64,000 bases of DNA from Litorilituus sediminis. GTDB lineage: Bacteria; Pseudomonadota; Gammaproteobacteria; Enterobacterales; Alteromonadaceae. Shown here piece after piece: positions 17,282 through 26,152 of the stretch. A program made the position numbers and the translations under genes. The notes beneath the pieces are model-generated. The model was not told where the DNA came from and ran no database searches. It was given only the letters and a program-made list of their open reading frames with translations. Position 1 is the first letter of the stretch, and each line of letters opens with the position of its first letter. The DNA lies in assembly GCF_004295665.1 (NCBI RefSeq), contig NZ_CP034759.1:3472001-3536000 (forward strand). The letters are read 5' to 3'.

Positions 17282-17467
17282 TTAGCTTGCCATACTAATC
17301 AGAAAGTAAATCAAGCCAGCAAATAAAGACAGGCCTATCAGTAGCATAGCTACGAGCGTTTTCGATTTAAGCATAGCTTTTAATAAAGCATACTCTGTTT
17401 GCATTTCAATAAGATCACTTTTACTGGCTTTGGCCGTTGGATTTTGCCTTGATGTTTTATCTTTCAT
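17282..17467 (-). CDS. Small single-span membrane protein, unknown
   Basis: A 61-residue frame starting with ATG at 17467 (weak TGGA ribosome site). The N-terminal 30 residues are charged (MKDKTSRQNPTAKASKSDLIEMQ), then an amphipathic stretch, then one transmembrane helix near residues 39-59 (VAMLLIGLSLFAGLIYFLISM). It lies 45 bp before the broken DUF2007 gene on the same strand, so the two may once have formed a small operon. Family not recognised. The composition is protein-like, and the orientation opposite to the surrounding ape genes argues that this is a separate locus lying in the cluster. Confidence 0.5.
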   Translation of the reverse strand: MKDKTSRQNPTAKASKSDLIEMQTEYALLKAMLKSKTLVAMLLIGLSLFAGLIYFLISMAS

Positions 17468-17554
17468 GTCAATCCAGTCAAAAATTAATTAATGCAATTA
17501 GTATAAGGCATTTTTAACTTAATTAATTAAGTGGTAATATCGCGCCATTGATTT

Positions 17555-17604
17555 AACTTGGTTGTAATTGTGCCGCGAAAACTTGGTTGTAAATATGCCG
17601 CGAA
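17555..17604. repeat. Two tandem 25-bp repeats upstream of apeR
   Basis: Two adjacent copies (17555-17579 and 17580-17604) share AACTTGGTTGTAA and TGCCGCGAA, differing at three positions between them. They end 34 bp before the apeR start, in the leader or promoter region. The copies are seen directly; binding of a regulator or slippage origin are both possible. Confidence 0.8.
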
Positions 17605-17638
17605 GTGTTGGCAATAGTAGTGAATTACGGGAACAAAA

Positions 17639-18874
17639 ATGAATAGAGTTGTTGTTACAGGCATGTCAGCTATAACGGCTTTAGGTGACGATTGGCCTAC
17701 CTTTCGCTCAGCGTTGGAGCAAGGTGAAAATGCCGTTCAACTTATGCCCGATTGGCATAAAATGGATGGTTTAAACACTAAAGTTGCTGCGCCTGTCACC
17801 CATTTCGAAAAACCTAAGCACTTTAAGCGCAAGAAAGTTCGTTCTATGGGGCGAGTATCGCTAATGGCAACGCGAGCGACTGAGTTAGCCTTAGAGCAAG
17901 CCAATTTGCTTGATGACCCAGCATTAACTGATGGCCGCACAGGTATTGCTTATGGCTCGTCAATTGGCTCAACTGAGCCGCTAATATCATTTGGGCAAAT
18001 GCTTGAAAACGGTAACATGAACGGTGTTACGGCAACTAGCTATATTCAAATGATGTCGCATACCGCACCCGTCAATGTCGGGGTTTATTTTGGCTTAAAA
18101 GGTCGAGTTATTACCACAAGTTCGGCCTGTACTTCTGGCTCTCAAGGTATAGGTTATGCTTATGAATCGATTAAATATGGTAAGCAAAAACTTATGGTGG
18201 CTGGCGGTGCCGAAGAGCTTTGCGTTACAGAAGCTGCGGTATTTGACACCTTATATGCAACCAGTATTAAAAACGACGCGCCTAAACAAACGCCACGACC
18301 ATTTGATAAAAATCGCGATGGCTTAGTTATTGGTGAGGGGGCATGCACGCTGATTTTAGAAGAGTTAGAGCATGCTAAAGCACGCGGCGCAACCATTTTA
18401 GCTGAGTTGGTTGGTTTTGGTTGTAACTCTGACGGTATGCATGTAACCCAACCTACGGCTGAAACTATGCAAGTTGCGATGGAGCAGGCGTTAGCTGATG
18501 CTGATTTATCTGCGAAAGACATAGGTTATGTTAATGCCCATGGTACAGCGACAGATAAAGGTGATATTGCTGAGTCAACCGCAACAGAAAAGGTGTTTGG
18601 TAAGGTTGCTATTAGTTCATTGAAAAGCTATTTAGGGCATACTTTAGGTGCTTGTGGCAGTATTGAGTCATGGGCAAGCATTCATATGATGCAAGATAAT
18701 TGGTTTGCTCCAACGCTAAATTTAACCGATGTTGATAGTGCCTGTGGTGATTTAGATTACATTACAGGGCAAGGGCGTACTATTCATACCGATTATGTGA
18801 TGAATAATAATTTTGCTTTTGGTGGTATTAATACTTCGTTGATATTTAAGCGTTGGACAGCAGAGTCATGTTAA
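17639..18874 (+). CDS. apeR: Beta-ketoacyl-ACP synthase (ApeR)
   Basis: A 411-residue FabF/FabB-type ketosynthase, the third KS-like protein of the cluster. The nucleophile is the cysteine in TTSSACTSGSQGIGYA; the histidines are in VNAHGTATDKGD and KSYLGHTLGACGSIE, so all catalytic residues are present. In the Xenorhabdus work ApeR is a homodimeric KS thought to act in starter elongation or cooperate with ApeO:ApeC. It is separated from apeQ by 1.08 kb containing a broken gene and MITE. The start ATG (17639) follows ACGGGAAC. Its stop overlaps the start of the MipA-family gene by seven bases. Confidence 0.87.
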   Translation: MNRVVVTGMSAITALGDDWPTFRSALEQGENAVQLMPDWHKMDGLNTKVAAPVTHFEKPKHFKRKKVRSMGRVSLMATRATELALEQANLLDDPALTDGRTGIAYGSSIGSTEPLISFGQMLENGNMNGVTATSYIQMMSHTAPVNVGVYFGLKGRVITTSSACTSGSQGIGYAYESIKYGKQKLMVAGGAEELCVTEAAVFDTLYATSIKNDAPKQTPRPFDKNRDGLVIGEGACTLILEELEHAKARGATILAELVGFGCNSDGMHVTQPTAETMQVAMEQALADADLSAKDIGYVNAHGTATDKGDIAESTATEKVFGKVAISSLKSYLGHTLGACGSIESWASIHMMQDNWFAPTLNLTDVDSACGDLDYITGQGRTIHTDYVMNNNFAFGGINTSLIFKRWTAESC

Positions 18875-19746
18875 AAGTTCTTGGCTTTATCTTCGCGGTA
18901 CTTGTCTCTTTAAGTAGTTTTGCTGCTGAGCCTAATCAAAGTTCAAATAAAACGACTAGCAAGCGTAGTCAATTGGAAATTGGCGGCGGCGCATTTGCCA
19001 TGCAAATTCCGCAATATTTAGGCTCAGATGAAAGTGATGCTTACCTCGTACCTTTACCCTATGTTTTCTATCGCGATGAACACTTTAAAGTGGATAGAAA
19101 TCAATTCACAGGTAAGCTTTGGCAAGATAATCACTTTTATCTTGATGTCTCTGCATCAGGAGGCGTGAAGGTTAACAGCGAAGATAATGATGCACGAGCT
19201 GGGATGTCAGATTTAGATTGGGTGTTTGAGCTGGGCCCGTCGATAAAATACTATTTTCAGGGTGATCCTCAGCAAGATAGCTTTTTTTATGCTGAGTTTT
19301 TCACGCGCAAAGCAACCGCGACCGACTTTAAATCATTAACCAATGTCGGTTGGCGATATGGCCCTAGCGTGACTTATCAAAAAGCTTTTAGACAAAATGA
19401 ACTCGCCGGCCTTTTACCATCAGGCTTTTTACCTTCAGGTAATGGCGAAATAGAGTTTACCGTGCGTGCTAACGTTAACTTTTCTGATGATAGGTACTTA
19501 AACTATTATTACGGCGTGCCAGAGCAATATGCTACGGCGCAAAGAGCGAGCTTTGATAGCGATGGTGGTTATGCAGGCTCAGATATCTCATTTGGCTTAA
19601 CCTATAAACTAAACCAATGGTGGTTTGGCGGCTTTACTCGCTATTATAATTATTCGGGCGCTGAGTATCTTGATAGCCCCTTGGTTAAACAAAATAGCAA
19701 CTTCTCTTTTGGCTTCGGTATCGCTTATATATTCTATCAAAGATAA
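18868..19746 (+). CDS. MipA/OmpV-family outer membrane protein
   Basis: A 292-residue outer membrane beta-barrel of the MipA/OmpV family. The frame extends upstream to a TTG at 18853, but the ATG at 18868 (in ATGTTAA, overlapping the apeR stop) gives a clean signal peptide, MLKVLGFIFAVLVSLSSFAAEP. The mature part begins with GGGAFAMQIPQYLGSDESDAYLVPLPYVFYRDEHFKVD, the family's typical start, and ends in an aromatic residue region (GIAYIFYQR). The coupling with apeR suggests it belongs to the cluster and may help place or protect the pigment in the outer membrane, but MipA proteins are also common elsewhere. That role is a guess. Confidence 0.82.
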   Translation: MLKVLGFIFAVLVSLSSFAAEPNQSSNKTTSKRSQLEIGGGAFAMQIPQYLGSDESDAYLVPLPYVFYRDEHFKVDRNQFTGKLWQDNHFYLDVSASGGVKVNSEDNDARAGMSDLDWVFELGPSIKYYFQGDPQQDSFFYAEFFTRKATATDFKSLTNVGWRYGPSVTYQKAFRQNELAGLLPSGFLPSGNGEIEFTVRANVNFSDDRYLNYYYGVPEQYATAQRASFDSDGGYAGSDISFGLTYKLNQWWFGGFTRYYNYSGAEYLDSPLVKQNSNFSFGFGIAYIFYQR

Positions 19747-19839
19747 TTATTGTGAGTTGTTGAACACTTGCTTGATCACCATCAAGGAAGTGTAATGCAG
19801 GCGCTGTTGTTCAAGACAACAAAGTGATATGATACAAAC

Positions 19840-19858
19840 AAAAGTAATTCTCATTCAC
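19840..19858 (-). promoter_or_regulatory. Fur-like box upstream of feoA
   Basis: On the reverse strand this 19-base site reads GTGAATGAGAATTACTTTT, which matches about 12 of 19 positions of the Fur consensus. It lies about 20 bp before the feoA start and just after a TATGAT -10-like hexamer (19828-19833). Iron repression of feo genes by Fur is well known in gammaproteobacteria, so the position supports the call. Confidence 0.5.
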
Positions 19859-19878
19859 TGTTTGTATTGGGCTCAGTT

Positions 19879-20100
19879 ATGACCTTAGCAGATTTGCCAA
19901 AAAATACGCGCGTAAAAATTGCCGCCTTACCTGACGATGAAGCCATTGCTGCTCAGCTGCTTGAGCAGGGCTTTGCTTTACGTACTGAAGTATCTCTTGC
20001 CCATAAAGCACCTTTTAATGGCCCTTTAGCATTTCGTTTACACAACACTAAAATTAGTTTGCAGCGCGATATTGCTGCGCAAATTAAAGTGGATGCTTAG
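19879..20100 (+). CDS. feoA: Ferrous iron transport protein A
   Basis: A 73-residue SH3-like cytoplasmic protein, FeoA. It starts MTLADLPKNTRVKIAALPDD and has the family's LLEQGFALRTEVSLAHKAPFNGPLAFRL core (Gx.pG..v......p...P...), ending in a strand that carries the conserved region before the C-terminus. The frame could begin at TTG 19867, but the ATG at 19879 fits FeoA alignments. It acts with FeoB in Fe(II) uptake. feoB follows 27 bp later in the same direction; no feoC is seen after feoB. A Fur-like site sits upstream. Confidence 0.87.
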   Translation: MTLADLPKNTRVKIAALPDDEAIAAQLLEQGFALRTEVSLAHKAPFNGPLAFRLHNTKISLQRDIAAQIKVDA

Positions 20101-20127
20101 CCGTTTCTTTATCTATAGGTTTATTTC

Positions 20128-22290
20128 ATGACTCGCTGCAAGCATTATGCTCTTGTCGGCTTTGCCAATTCAGGTAAAAGCACATTATTTAACGCCCTGC
20201 AACGCGATGGCGCCGATACTAAGGCTAATATTAGTCAGCAAAAAGTGGGTAACTGGTCAGGTGTAACCGTTGCAGCCAAAAAAAACGCTTGTTCAATTGC
20301 TGGTGAAAGCGCCTTATTGACCGATTTACCAGGCTTAAACTCATTAAATCAGCATACAGAACAAGGCCAAGACCTGACCATATCACAAGAGTTTTTACAA
20401 ACTAACGATATTGATTGTTTGATTAACGTGGTTGATGCCAACCAGTTAAGAAGACAACTGTATTTAACCAGCCAGCTATTAGAGTTAGGCGTACCTATGC
20501 TGGTGGTATTAAATAAAGTTGATAACTTAGATAACTTATCGATAGATATTGATATGTTGGCGCAGGAATTAAATTGTCCGGTTATTGCTATATCGGCAAA
20601 AAAGGAGCAGGGCTTAAGTAAAGTTCAGCAGCAGTTAAGTGAGATCACATCAGAAGCAACGGGCAGAAAACCACTTAACAACCAGCCTTTGTACACAGAT
20701 GCCAGCATAGCGCCTAAAAGCAAAGAGAAGCTATCAAGTATTCAGGCTCGTCATGATTATGTCGCTGATATGCTGGCAAGAGCAAAGGCTTCGCAATCAG
20801 AGTCTGCAAGCTTTTCTGATAAATTAGATAATTTTGTTTTGCATCCGCTGACTGGTGTTCCAGTGTTTTTACTGATGATGTATTTGCTGTTTATGTTTGC
20901 TATTAATGTTGGCGGCGCCTTTATTGATTTCTTTGATATTCTCAGTGGTACATTATTTGTTGCTTATCCTTTAGATATTTTAAGTCCGTTAAATTTACCT
21001 GCGTGGATAACCACCATAGTGGAAGGTTTAGGTAGCGGCTTACAAACAGTAGCAACCTTTATCCCTATTGTTGCCTGCCTGTTTATTGGTTTGTCGTTAT
21101 TAGAGTCATCAGGCTATTTGGCTAGAGCTGCCTTTGTTGTTGACAGTGTAATGCAAAAGATAGGTTTACCAGGTAAAGCTTTTGTTCCCCTAATTGTTGG
21201 CTTTGGCTGTACTGTACCGGCAGTCATGTCTACGCGAGTACTAGATAGTGAGCGAGAGCGTATCACTACCGTGATGATGTCACCCTTTATGTCATGTGGG
21301 GCAAGACTGCCTGTTTACGCATTATTTGCTGCGGCATTTTTCCCTGATAATGGTCAAAACTTAGTCTTTTTACTGTATTTAATTGGTATTGCCGCCGCTA
21401 TTTTTACCGGGTTTTTATTAAAGAAAACTGTGTTAGCAGGTAGCAGTTCATTAAATATAATGGAGCTGCCAAAATATGAAGTACCAGCCCTAATGGATAT
21501 CAGTAAACGAGTTTGGCAACGTACTAAAGGCTTTGTAACTGGAGCTGGTAAAACAATTGTTATCGTGGTTTGCTTGCTTAACTTTTTAAACTCTATTGGC
21601 AGCGATGGCCAGTTTGGTCATCAGGACAGTGAGCAATCGATTTTAAGCCAAGGAGCTAAAGTGGTAATGCCAGTTTTAGCACCGTTAGGCGTAAAAGAAG
21701 AGAACTGGCAGGCTGGCGTTGGTATTATTACCGGGATTTTTGCTAAAGAAGTATTAGTGGCCACCTTTAATAATTTATATTCTCCGCAGGATGGTGAAGA
21801 AGAGTCTGCCCCTTCGCTAGTTGACAGTTGGCATGAAGCCATTGGCACAATTAAAGAGAATTTATTAGGTATAGCACCGGAAGATCCTTTAAGCATGTCG
21901 GTTGGTGAAGTTAGTGATTTATCTGTAGCTGCACAAGAGCAAGAGGTAGAGGTTAGTACTTACCATATTATGCAGGCAGCCTTTGCTGGTAAGCTAGGCG
22001 CATTTAGCTACTTATTATTTATTTTGCTGTATACCCCTTGTGTTGCGGCAATGGGGGCGATAAAAAGTGAGGTAGGTAGCCGTTGGGCAAGTTTTGCAGC
22101 CCTATGGAGTTTTACTCTGGCTTATTTAACAGCGACTTTATGCTATCAAGTGGGCACTTTTTTCAGCTCACCTGTTAGCTCAAGCGTAGCAATTATGCTT
22201 GTTATAGCTGCATTTGCCGCCATTTACTATTGGTTAAAGTATCAAGGACAAAAGATCCTCACCTTAAGTGTCAAAGTTACCTATAGCTAG
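20128..22290 (+). CDS. feoB: Ferrous iron transporter B
   Basis: A 720-residue inner membrane GTPase-permease for Fe(II). The N-terminal G domain has G1 (GFANSGKS, residues 11-18), G2 threonine in WSGVTV, G3 DLPG and G4 NKVD. The membrane half has the two Gate segments (around FVPLIVGFGCTVPAVMSTRVLDSERER, with the conserved Cys, and in the C-terminal half, LLYTPCVAAMGAI), and about ten helices. The G1 loop differs from the usual GNPNSGKT of proteobacterial FeoB. It is somewhat shorter than E. coli FeoB (773 aa). An intrinsic terminator follows 21 bp after the stop. Confidence 0.9.
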   Translation: MTRCKHYALVGFANSGKSTLFNALQRDGADTKANISQQKVGNWSGVTVAAKKNACSIAGESALLTDLPGLNSLNQHTEQGQDLTISQEFLQTNDIDCLINVVDANQLRRQLYLTSQLLELGVPMLVVLNKVDNLDNLSIDIDMLAQELNCPVIAISAKKEQGLSKVQQQLSEITSEATGRKPLNNQPLYTDASIAPKSKEKLSSIQARHDYVADMLARAKASQSESASFSDKLDNFVLHPLTGVPVFLLMMYLLFMFAINVGGAFIDFFDILSGTLFVAYPLDILSPLNLPAWITTIVEGLGSGLQTVATFIPIVACLFIGLSLLESSGYLARAAFVVDSVMQKIGLPGKAFVPLIVGFGCTVPAVMSTRVLDSERERITTVMMSPFMSCGARLPVYALFAAAFFPDNGQNLVFLLYLIGIAAAIFTGFLLKKTVLAGSSSLNIMELPKYEVPALMDISKRVWQRTKGFVTGAGKTIVIVVCLLNFLNSIGSDGQFGHQDSEQSILSQGAKVVMPVLAPLGVKEENWQAGVGIITGIFAKEVLVATFNNLYSPQDGEEESAPSLVDSWHEAIGTIKENLLGIAPEDPLSMSVGEVSDLSVAAQEQEVEVSTYHIMQAAFAGKLGAFSYLLFILLYTPCVAAMGAIKSEVGSRWASFAALWSFTLAYLTATLCYQVGTFFSSPVSSSVAIMLVIAAFAAIYYWLKYQGQKILTLSVKVTYS

Positions 22291-22311
22291 TTGAAATCTA
22301 AACATGATGAT

Positions 22312-22348
22312 AAAAGCTGATAGTGCCTTAGGTGTTATCAGCTTTTTT
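22312..22348 (+). terminator. Intrinsic terminator after feoB
   Basis: An 11-base stem (AAAAGCTGATA pairing with TATCAGCTTTT) with a 13-base loop, followed by further T residues, 21 bp after the feoB stop. It closes the feoAB unit before the phosphofructokinase gene. Confidence 0.8.
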
Positions 22349-22457
22349 ATGCGCGAGCTAATAAGTTGGACATAGTTACTTGCAATGCATTATAGCAATT
22401 TGGTATTAGTGTCAGGTGTATTAAAAAGAAAAGTCTGTTGTGGCAAAAGGAAGAGGT

Positions 22458-23489
22458 ATGACAAAAGCGAATATGAAACGTATTGGTATTTTAACGAGTG
22501 GCGGTGATGCACCAGGTATGAATGCTGCAATTCGCTCTGTGGTTTTAGCTGCACATCATTACCATATTGACGTTGTTGGTTTTTATCACGGTTACAATGG
22601 TTTAATTGAGCCTGAATACGTGCAGCAAAGTAAAGTGCTCACCTTAGCTGATGTTAATGGCATTATTCATTGTGGTGGCACTATTTTAAAAAGTGCCCGT
22701 TGTCCTAAAATGCATACAGAGCAAGGCTTGCAAGCTGCTGCAGATACCTTAGCTGCAGAAAATATCGATGCTTTAGTGGTCGTTGGAGGTGATGGCTCCT
22801 TTACTGGCCTTATAGCCTTACAAGCATATTGGCAAGGTCAGGTTATAGGGATTCCAGGCACCATAGATAATGACTTAGCTGGTACTGACTTTACCATTGG
22901 CTTTGCTACAGCGGTTAATACTGCTATTGAGGCAATAGATAAAATACGTGATACCGCAGATGCCTTTGAACGCGCTTTTATTGTTGAACTTATGGGACGA
23001 CACAGTGGCCATATCACTTTTAATGTTGGTATTGCTTGTGCCGCAGAGCAGGTGCTTTCATTTGAAAACTTTTCACCGCAGCATGCCACGCAAACCTTAG
23101 TGACTATTGCTAAAGAAATAAAGCAAGCGCAACAAGAACGTCATTCTAGCTATATTATTGTTATTGCCGAAAATCTATGGCAAGGCGGCGCCACGGCATT
23201 AGCACAGCAATTGCAACAACAAGGAATAGAGTGCACCGCTTGTGTTTTAGGGCATATTCAGCGAGGTGGCTCACCTGTGGCAAAAGACAGGATTTTAGCG
23301 ACTAAAATGGGTGTTGCCGCAGTACAAGCACTCATATCAAGCAAAAGTAATATTATGATTGCTGAGCAGCACAGTGCTATGTGCCATATAACGTTAGCAG
23401 AGGCGATAAAGCAGGGTAAATTGGTAAGTCAGCAGTTAGTTGATGCTCAGCAGAATATTTTAGCACTGACTGCGCAAACTCAGTGCTAA
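22458..23489 (+). CDS. pfkA: ATP-dependent 6-phosphofructokinase
   Basis: A 343-residue phosphofructokinase that converts fructose 6-phosphate and ATP to fructose 1,6-bisphosphate. It has LTSGGDAPGMNAAIR (ATP site), VVGGDGSFTG, PGTIDNDLAGTD with the catalytic aspartate, and ELMGRHSGH. The glycine in GGDGS (not GGDDT) points to ATP, not pyrophosphate, as donor. The frame extends to a GTG at 22440, but GGAAGAGG just upstream of the ATG at 22458 marks the start; the conserved core begins five residues later. It is convergent with the kinase-like gene at 23506 and only 16 bp from it. Confidence 0.88.
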   Translation: MTKANMKRIGILTSGGDAPGMNAAIRSVVLAAHHYHIDVVGFYHGYNGLIEPEYVQQSKVLTLADVNGIIHCGGTILKSARCPKMHTEQGLQAAADTLAAENIDALVVVGGDGSFTGLIALQAYWQGQVIGIPGTIDNDLAGTDFTIGFATAVNTAIEAIDKIRDTADAFERAFIVELMGRHSGHITFNVGIACAAEQVLSFENFSPQHATQTLVTIAKEIKQAQQERHSSYIIVIAENLWQGGATALAQQLQQQGIECTACVLGHIQRGGSPVAKDRILATKMGVAAVQALISSKSNIMIAEQHSAMCHITLAEAIKQGKLVSQQLVDAQQNILALTAQTQC

Positions 23490-23505
23490 GTTGATAAGTA
23501 GTAAG

Positions 23506-24609
23506 CTAGCTAGCTTTGGTTAATTGATATTGCGCAAGCTCGCGTAGTTTCGGCTCTGCTTGTGTTACTAACTTGTATAGTTGAATTTGGCTTATCGCTC
23601 TATCTAAGTTGTGGTTCTCTCGGCTAACATGAAAATAGTTATCGCCATTAAGGTGATCGGTTAAAAATCGCGTGCCAATAATAAAGGGTAGTAAACGTGC
23701 GCCAATAATAAGACTTTCACGCTCTAATGGTGTCATTTTATCGCCAAAGGTATTTTGATAATTAATGATGAGCGCTTGAAAAATATCGAGATTTAACTCC
23801 ATTTCCTCAGTACTGGTATCATCTTCAGCTAGATTACTACAGCAAGTACGTACCATATCGCCAAAGTCATGCATTAGTAGGCCTGGCATGCAGGTATCTA
23901 AGTCAATAACAGCACATGGTTGATTGCTTGCACGTGAGAATAATAGGTTGTTTATCTTGGTGTCATTATGAGTAACATGCACAGGTAATTTGTCACTAAT
24001 ACTGATAACTTGTTCGATAAATGCTTGTTGTTCAAAACAAAAATCAACCAAATACTGACATTGGGCTAAACGATTACAGTGATCATCTGCCACAGCTTGT
24101 GTTAGCTGTGCCATTCTAAAGCGAATATCGTGAAAGTCTTTAATGATAACGGTTAATTTTTCAGCGGAAAAATCAGATAAAGTACAACTAAATTGCGCAA
24201 ATGCTTGGGCAACCAAGGCTGCTTGCTCAGGTGTTGATACTTGCTCAAGCGTGTGAGATTCAGGAATAAACTCCATTAAGCGCCAGTAGTAATCATTAAC
24301 CTTGACAGCGCTGTCACCAGCATTGCTTAATAATTGCTTTGGCACCTGTAAAGGATACTCGTTCAGTAACTTTTGTTTAGCAAGGTAATCATTAATCAGC
24401 TGGGCATTTTGACATAGTGCAACTGGCTGTGGAAACACGTCATGATTGATTCTTTGTAAAACAAACTCATGCTCTGGCGTTGATAGCTTGTAGGTACTGT
24501 TGATATGGCCATTTCCTAATGGTGAGATGCTTGCCTGTGAAAAGTCATAAGCATAGTGCGTTAATAGTAGCGCTATATCCTGGCTAATTGATGAATTAAA
24601 CTTATCCAT
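23506..24609 (-). CDS. APH-fold sugar kinase (N-acetylhexosamine 1-kinase-like)
   Basis: A 367-residue protein of the aminoglycoside phosphotransferase/choline kinase fold, closest in pattern to N-acetylhexosamine 1-kinases. It starts with a nucleotide loop LGNGHINSTYKL and lysine-bearing strand (FVLQRIN); the catalytic loop HNDTKINNLLF and the metal-binding VIDLDTCMPGLLMHDFGD are both intact. Enzymes of this type phosphorylate GlcNAc or GalNAc at C1; the true substrate here is open. No sugar-utilisation genes are adjacent. It is convergent with pfkA. The 220 bp upstream hold only its promoter and the end of the histidine kinase region. Confidence 0.75.
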   Translation of the reverse strand: MDKFNSSISQDIALLLTHYAYDFSQASISPLGNGHINSTYKLSTPEHEFVLQRINHDVFPQPVALCQNAQLINDYLAKQKLLNEYPLQVPKQLLSNAGDSAVKVNDYYWRLMEFIPESHTLEQVSTPEQAALVAQAFAQFSCTLSDFSAEKLTVIIKDFHDIRFRMAQLTQAVADDHCNRLAQCQYLVDFCFEQQAFIEQVISISDKLPVHVTHNDTKINNLLFSRASNQPCAVIDLDTCMPGLLMHDFGDMVRTCCSNLAEDDTSTEEMELNLDIFQALIINYQNTFGDKMTPLERESLIIGARLLPFIIGTRFLTDHLNGDNYFHVSRENHNLDRAISQIQLYKLVTQAEPKLRELAQYQLTKAS

Positions 24610-24829
24610 ATTATTGCTTTTATAAATCTATATTGAGGTTGTTCTTGCAGGGCTGATAGCAAGGTTGGTTAAAAGACCTTATTACGCTCCCAATGGTTTG
24701 TTACAACATTCTACATTTTTTTTATTGCGAATTGCAGTAGTTTTTTATTTGCAGCCCTCAAGGCGAGTCGGGAGAATGATTTTTGTCTGTTAGTTAGGCT
24801 AGCGTTACTTAGGTTAGCGTAGTAAGGCA

Positions 24830-26143
24830 TTATTTATTCGGTAGAGTTAAGGTAAAGCAAGCCCCTGAAAATTGTTTACTGGCACTGGCTTTGATAGTGC
24901 CTTGGTGCCAATGCATTACTTTGGCACAAATGGCTAACCCTAAACCAAAGTGGCCATGCTCTCTTGGTCTTTCCGCATCTAATTTTACAAATGGTGTAAA
25001 GATAATATCTAGCTTATCTGGCGCAATACCCTTGCCATCATCTTCTATGGTGATGATAATTTTCTTTTGACGAATAAACAGGGTTATCAACACTTGGCTA
25101 CGAGCATAGCTGATGGCATTAGACACTAAATTGGTTAAGGCTCGATAGCACCAATGGTAGTCGAGAGAGCAGGTTAGATTATCAGGCACAAGCGATACTA
25201 AGTCTAAGGTAATATCGTCTTGCGTTAATGGCTGACAATCAAAAATGACAGATTGTAATAACTCCTCAAGCACAACACTTTGTTTTTTAAGGTGTAGTGC
25301 TTGGCGCTCCATTGAGGCGTAGTCGAGAAAAGCGCTGGTCATATCTTCCATGCGGGTTAATTCATGATCCATACGGTTAAGGTAATGGTTCTTTTTTTCT
25401 AGCTTAGGGGTGTCAATTGCAGCCTCTAAACCAAAACGTAAACAAGCCATGGGGGTGCGAATATCATGGGATAAACTTCGCGCTAAAATTTTATTATCAG
25501 CCACCAGTTTTTCTATTTGCGCCGCCATATTATTAAAACTTTTCTCTAGCATTTTTATATAAGAAAAACGGCTGGGGTTGATGCGTGCGTCGAGTTGTCC
25601 TGCACCAATTTTTGCTGCTGCACTATTAAGTAAGTAAAGGCGTCTTGTTAAAGGAAATAGCCATAAAATCAAAATAATACAAATACCTAAGTAAAGCGCT
25701 AGCGTTAAAATAAAATTAAATGGACTATTGTGCTCTGGCTCAGCAGGTAAGTTGAGCTGTACTAAGTATTTGGGGTAAGCGCTGATTTCTTCCAACAAGT
25801 ATTGTCGTTGATCACTCGCTAACAGTAGGCCACCCTTTAGTTTTAACTCTTTAGCAAGCGATTCTGGCAGTGCGACATTTTCTGCCAGCACTATGGTTGC
25901 CGAGACTTGATACTGCTGGGTTAATTGCGTTAATTTCGCGGGTAAATCTGCTTCAGTCGTTAAGTTGAGTTCTTCAACGAAGCCGTTAATGACTTGACGG
26001 TAAATAGAGACCAGCGCACTTGAGCTATCTTGTATGCTCTCTTGGGTTTGTTCAGCATATTCAGCAAGCTTGTCTAGGCCCCAGCCAATAAAAAACAGCG
26101 ATCCTAATACGGTAAAGATAATACTCAGATACAGTGCGCGCAT
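24830..26143 (-). CDS. Sensor histidine kinase (RstB-like)
   Basis: A 437-residue membrane histidine kinase. Helix 1 (about residues 5-22) and helix 2 (about 142-163) enclose a roughly 120-residue periplasmic sensor domain with no recognised family. Then come HAMP (about 165-215), the H-box SLSHDIRTPM with H226 as phosphorylation site, the N-box NLVSNAISYA, and the G-boxes DDGKGI and GHFGLGLAI. It is the last gene of a five-gene minus-strand cassette and begins 9 bp after the response regulator, so the two are a cognate pair. The signal is unknown; its neighbours suggest an envelope or cation stress. Confidence 0.88.
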   Translation of the reverse strand: MRALYLSIIFTVLGSLFFIGWGLDKLAEYAEQTQESIQDSSSALVSIYRQVINGFVEELNLTTEADLPAKLTQLTQQYQVSATIVLAENVALPESLAKELKLKGGLLLASDQRQYLLEEISAYPKYLVQLNLPAEPEHNSPFNFILTLALYLGICIILILWLFPLTRRLYLLNSAAAKIGAGQLDARINPSRFSYIKMLEKSFNNMAAQIEKLVADNKILARSLSHDIRTPMACLRFGLEAAIDTPKLEKKNHYLNRMDHELTRMEDMTSAFLDYASMERQALHLKKQSVVLEELLQSVIFDCQPLTQDDITLDLVSLVPDNLTCSLDYHWCYRALTNLVSNAISYARSQVLITLFIRQKKIIITIEDDGKGIAPDKLDIIFTPFVKLDAERPREHGHFGLGLAICAKVMHWHQGTIKASASKQFSGACFTLTLPNK

Positions 26144-26152
26144 AAACGTTAC

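Noticed and set aside
19773-19788. Small hairpin CTTGAT/ATCAAG after the MipA-family gene as a terminator
   Set aside because: The stem is six bases with no T run; too weak to call.
24740-24775. Sequence CCTCAAGGCGAGT resembling part of the MITE interior
   Set aside because: Only about ten bases match loosely and no inverted ends are near, so it is not called as an element.
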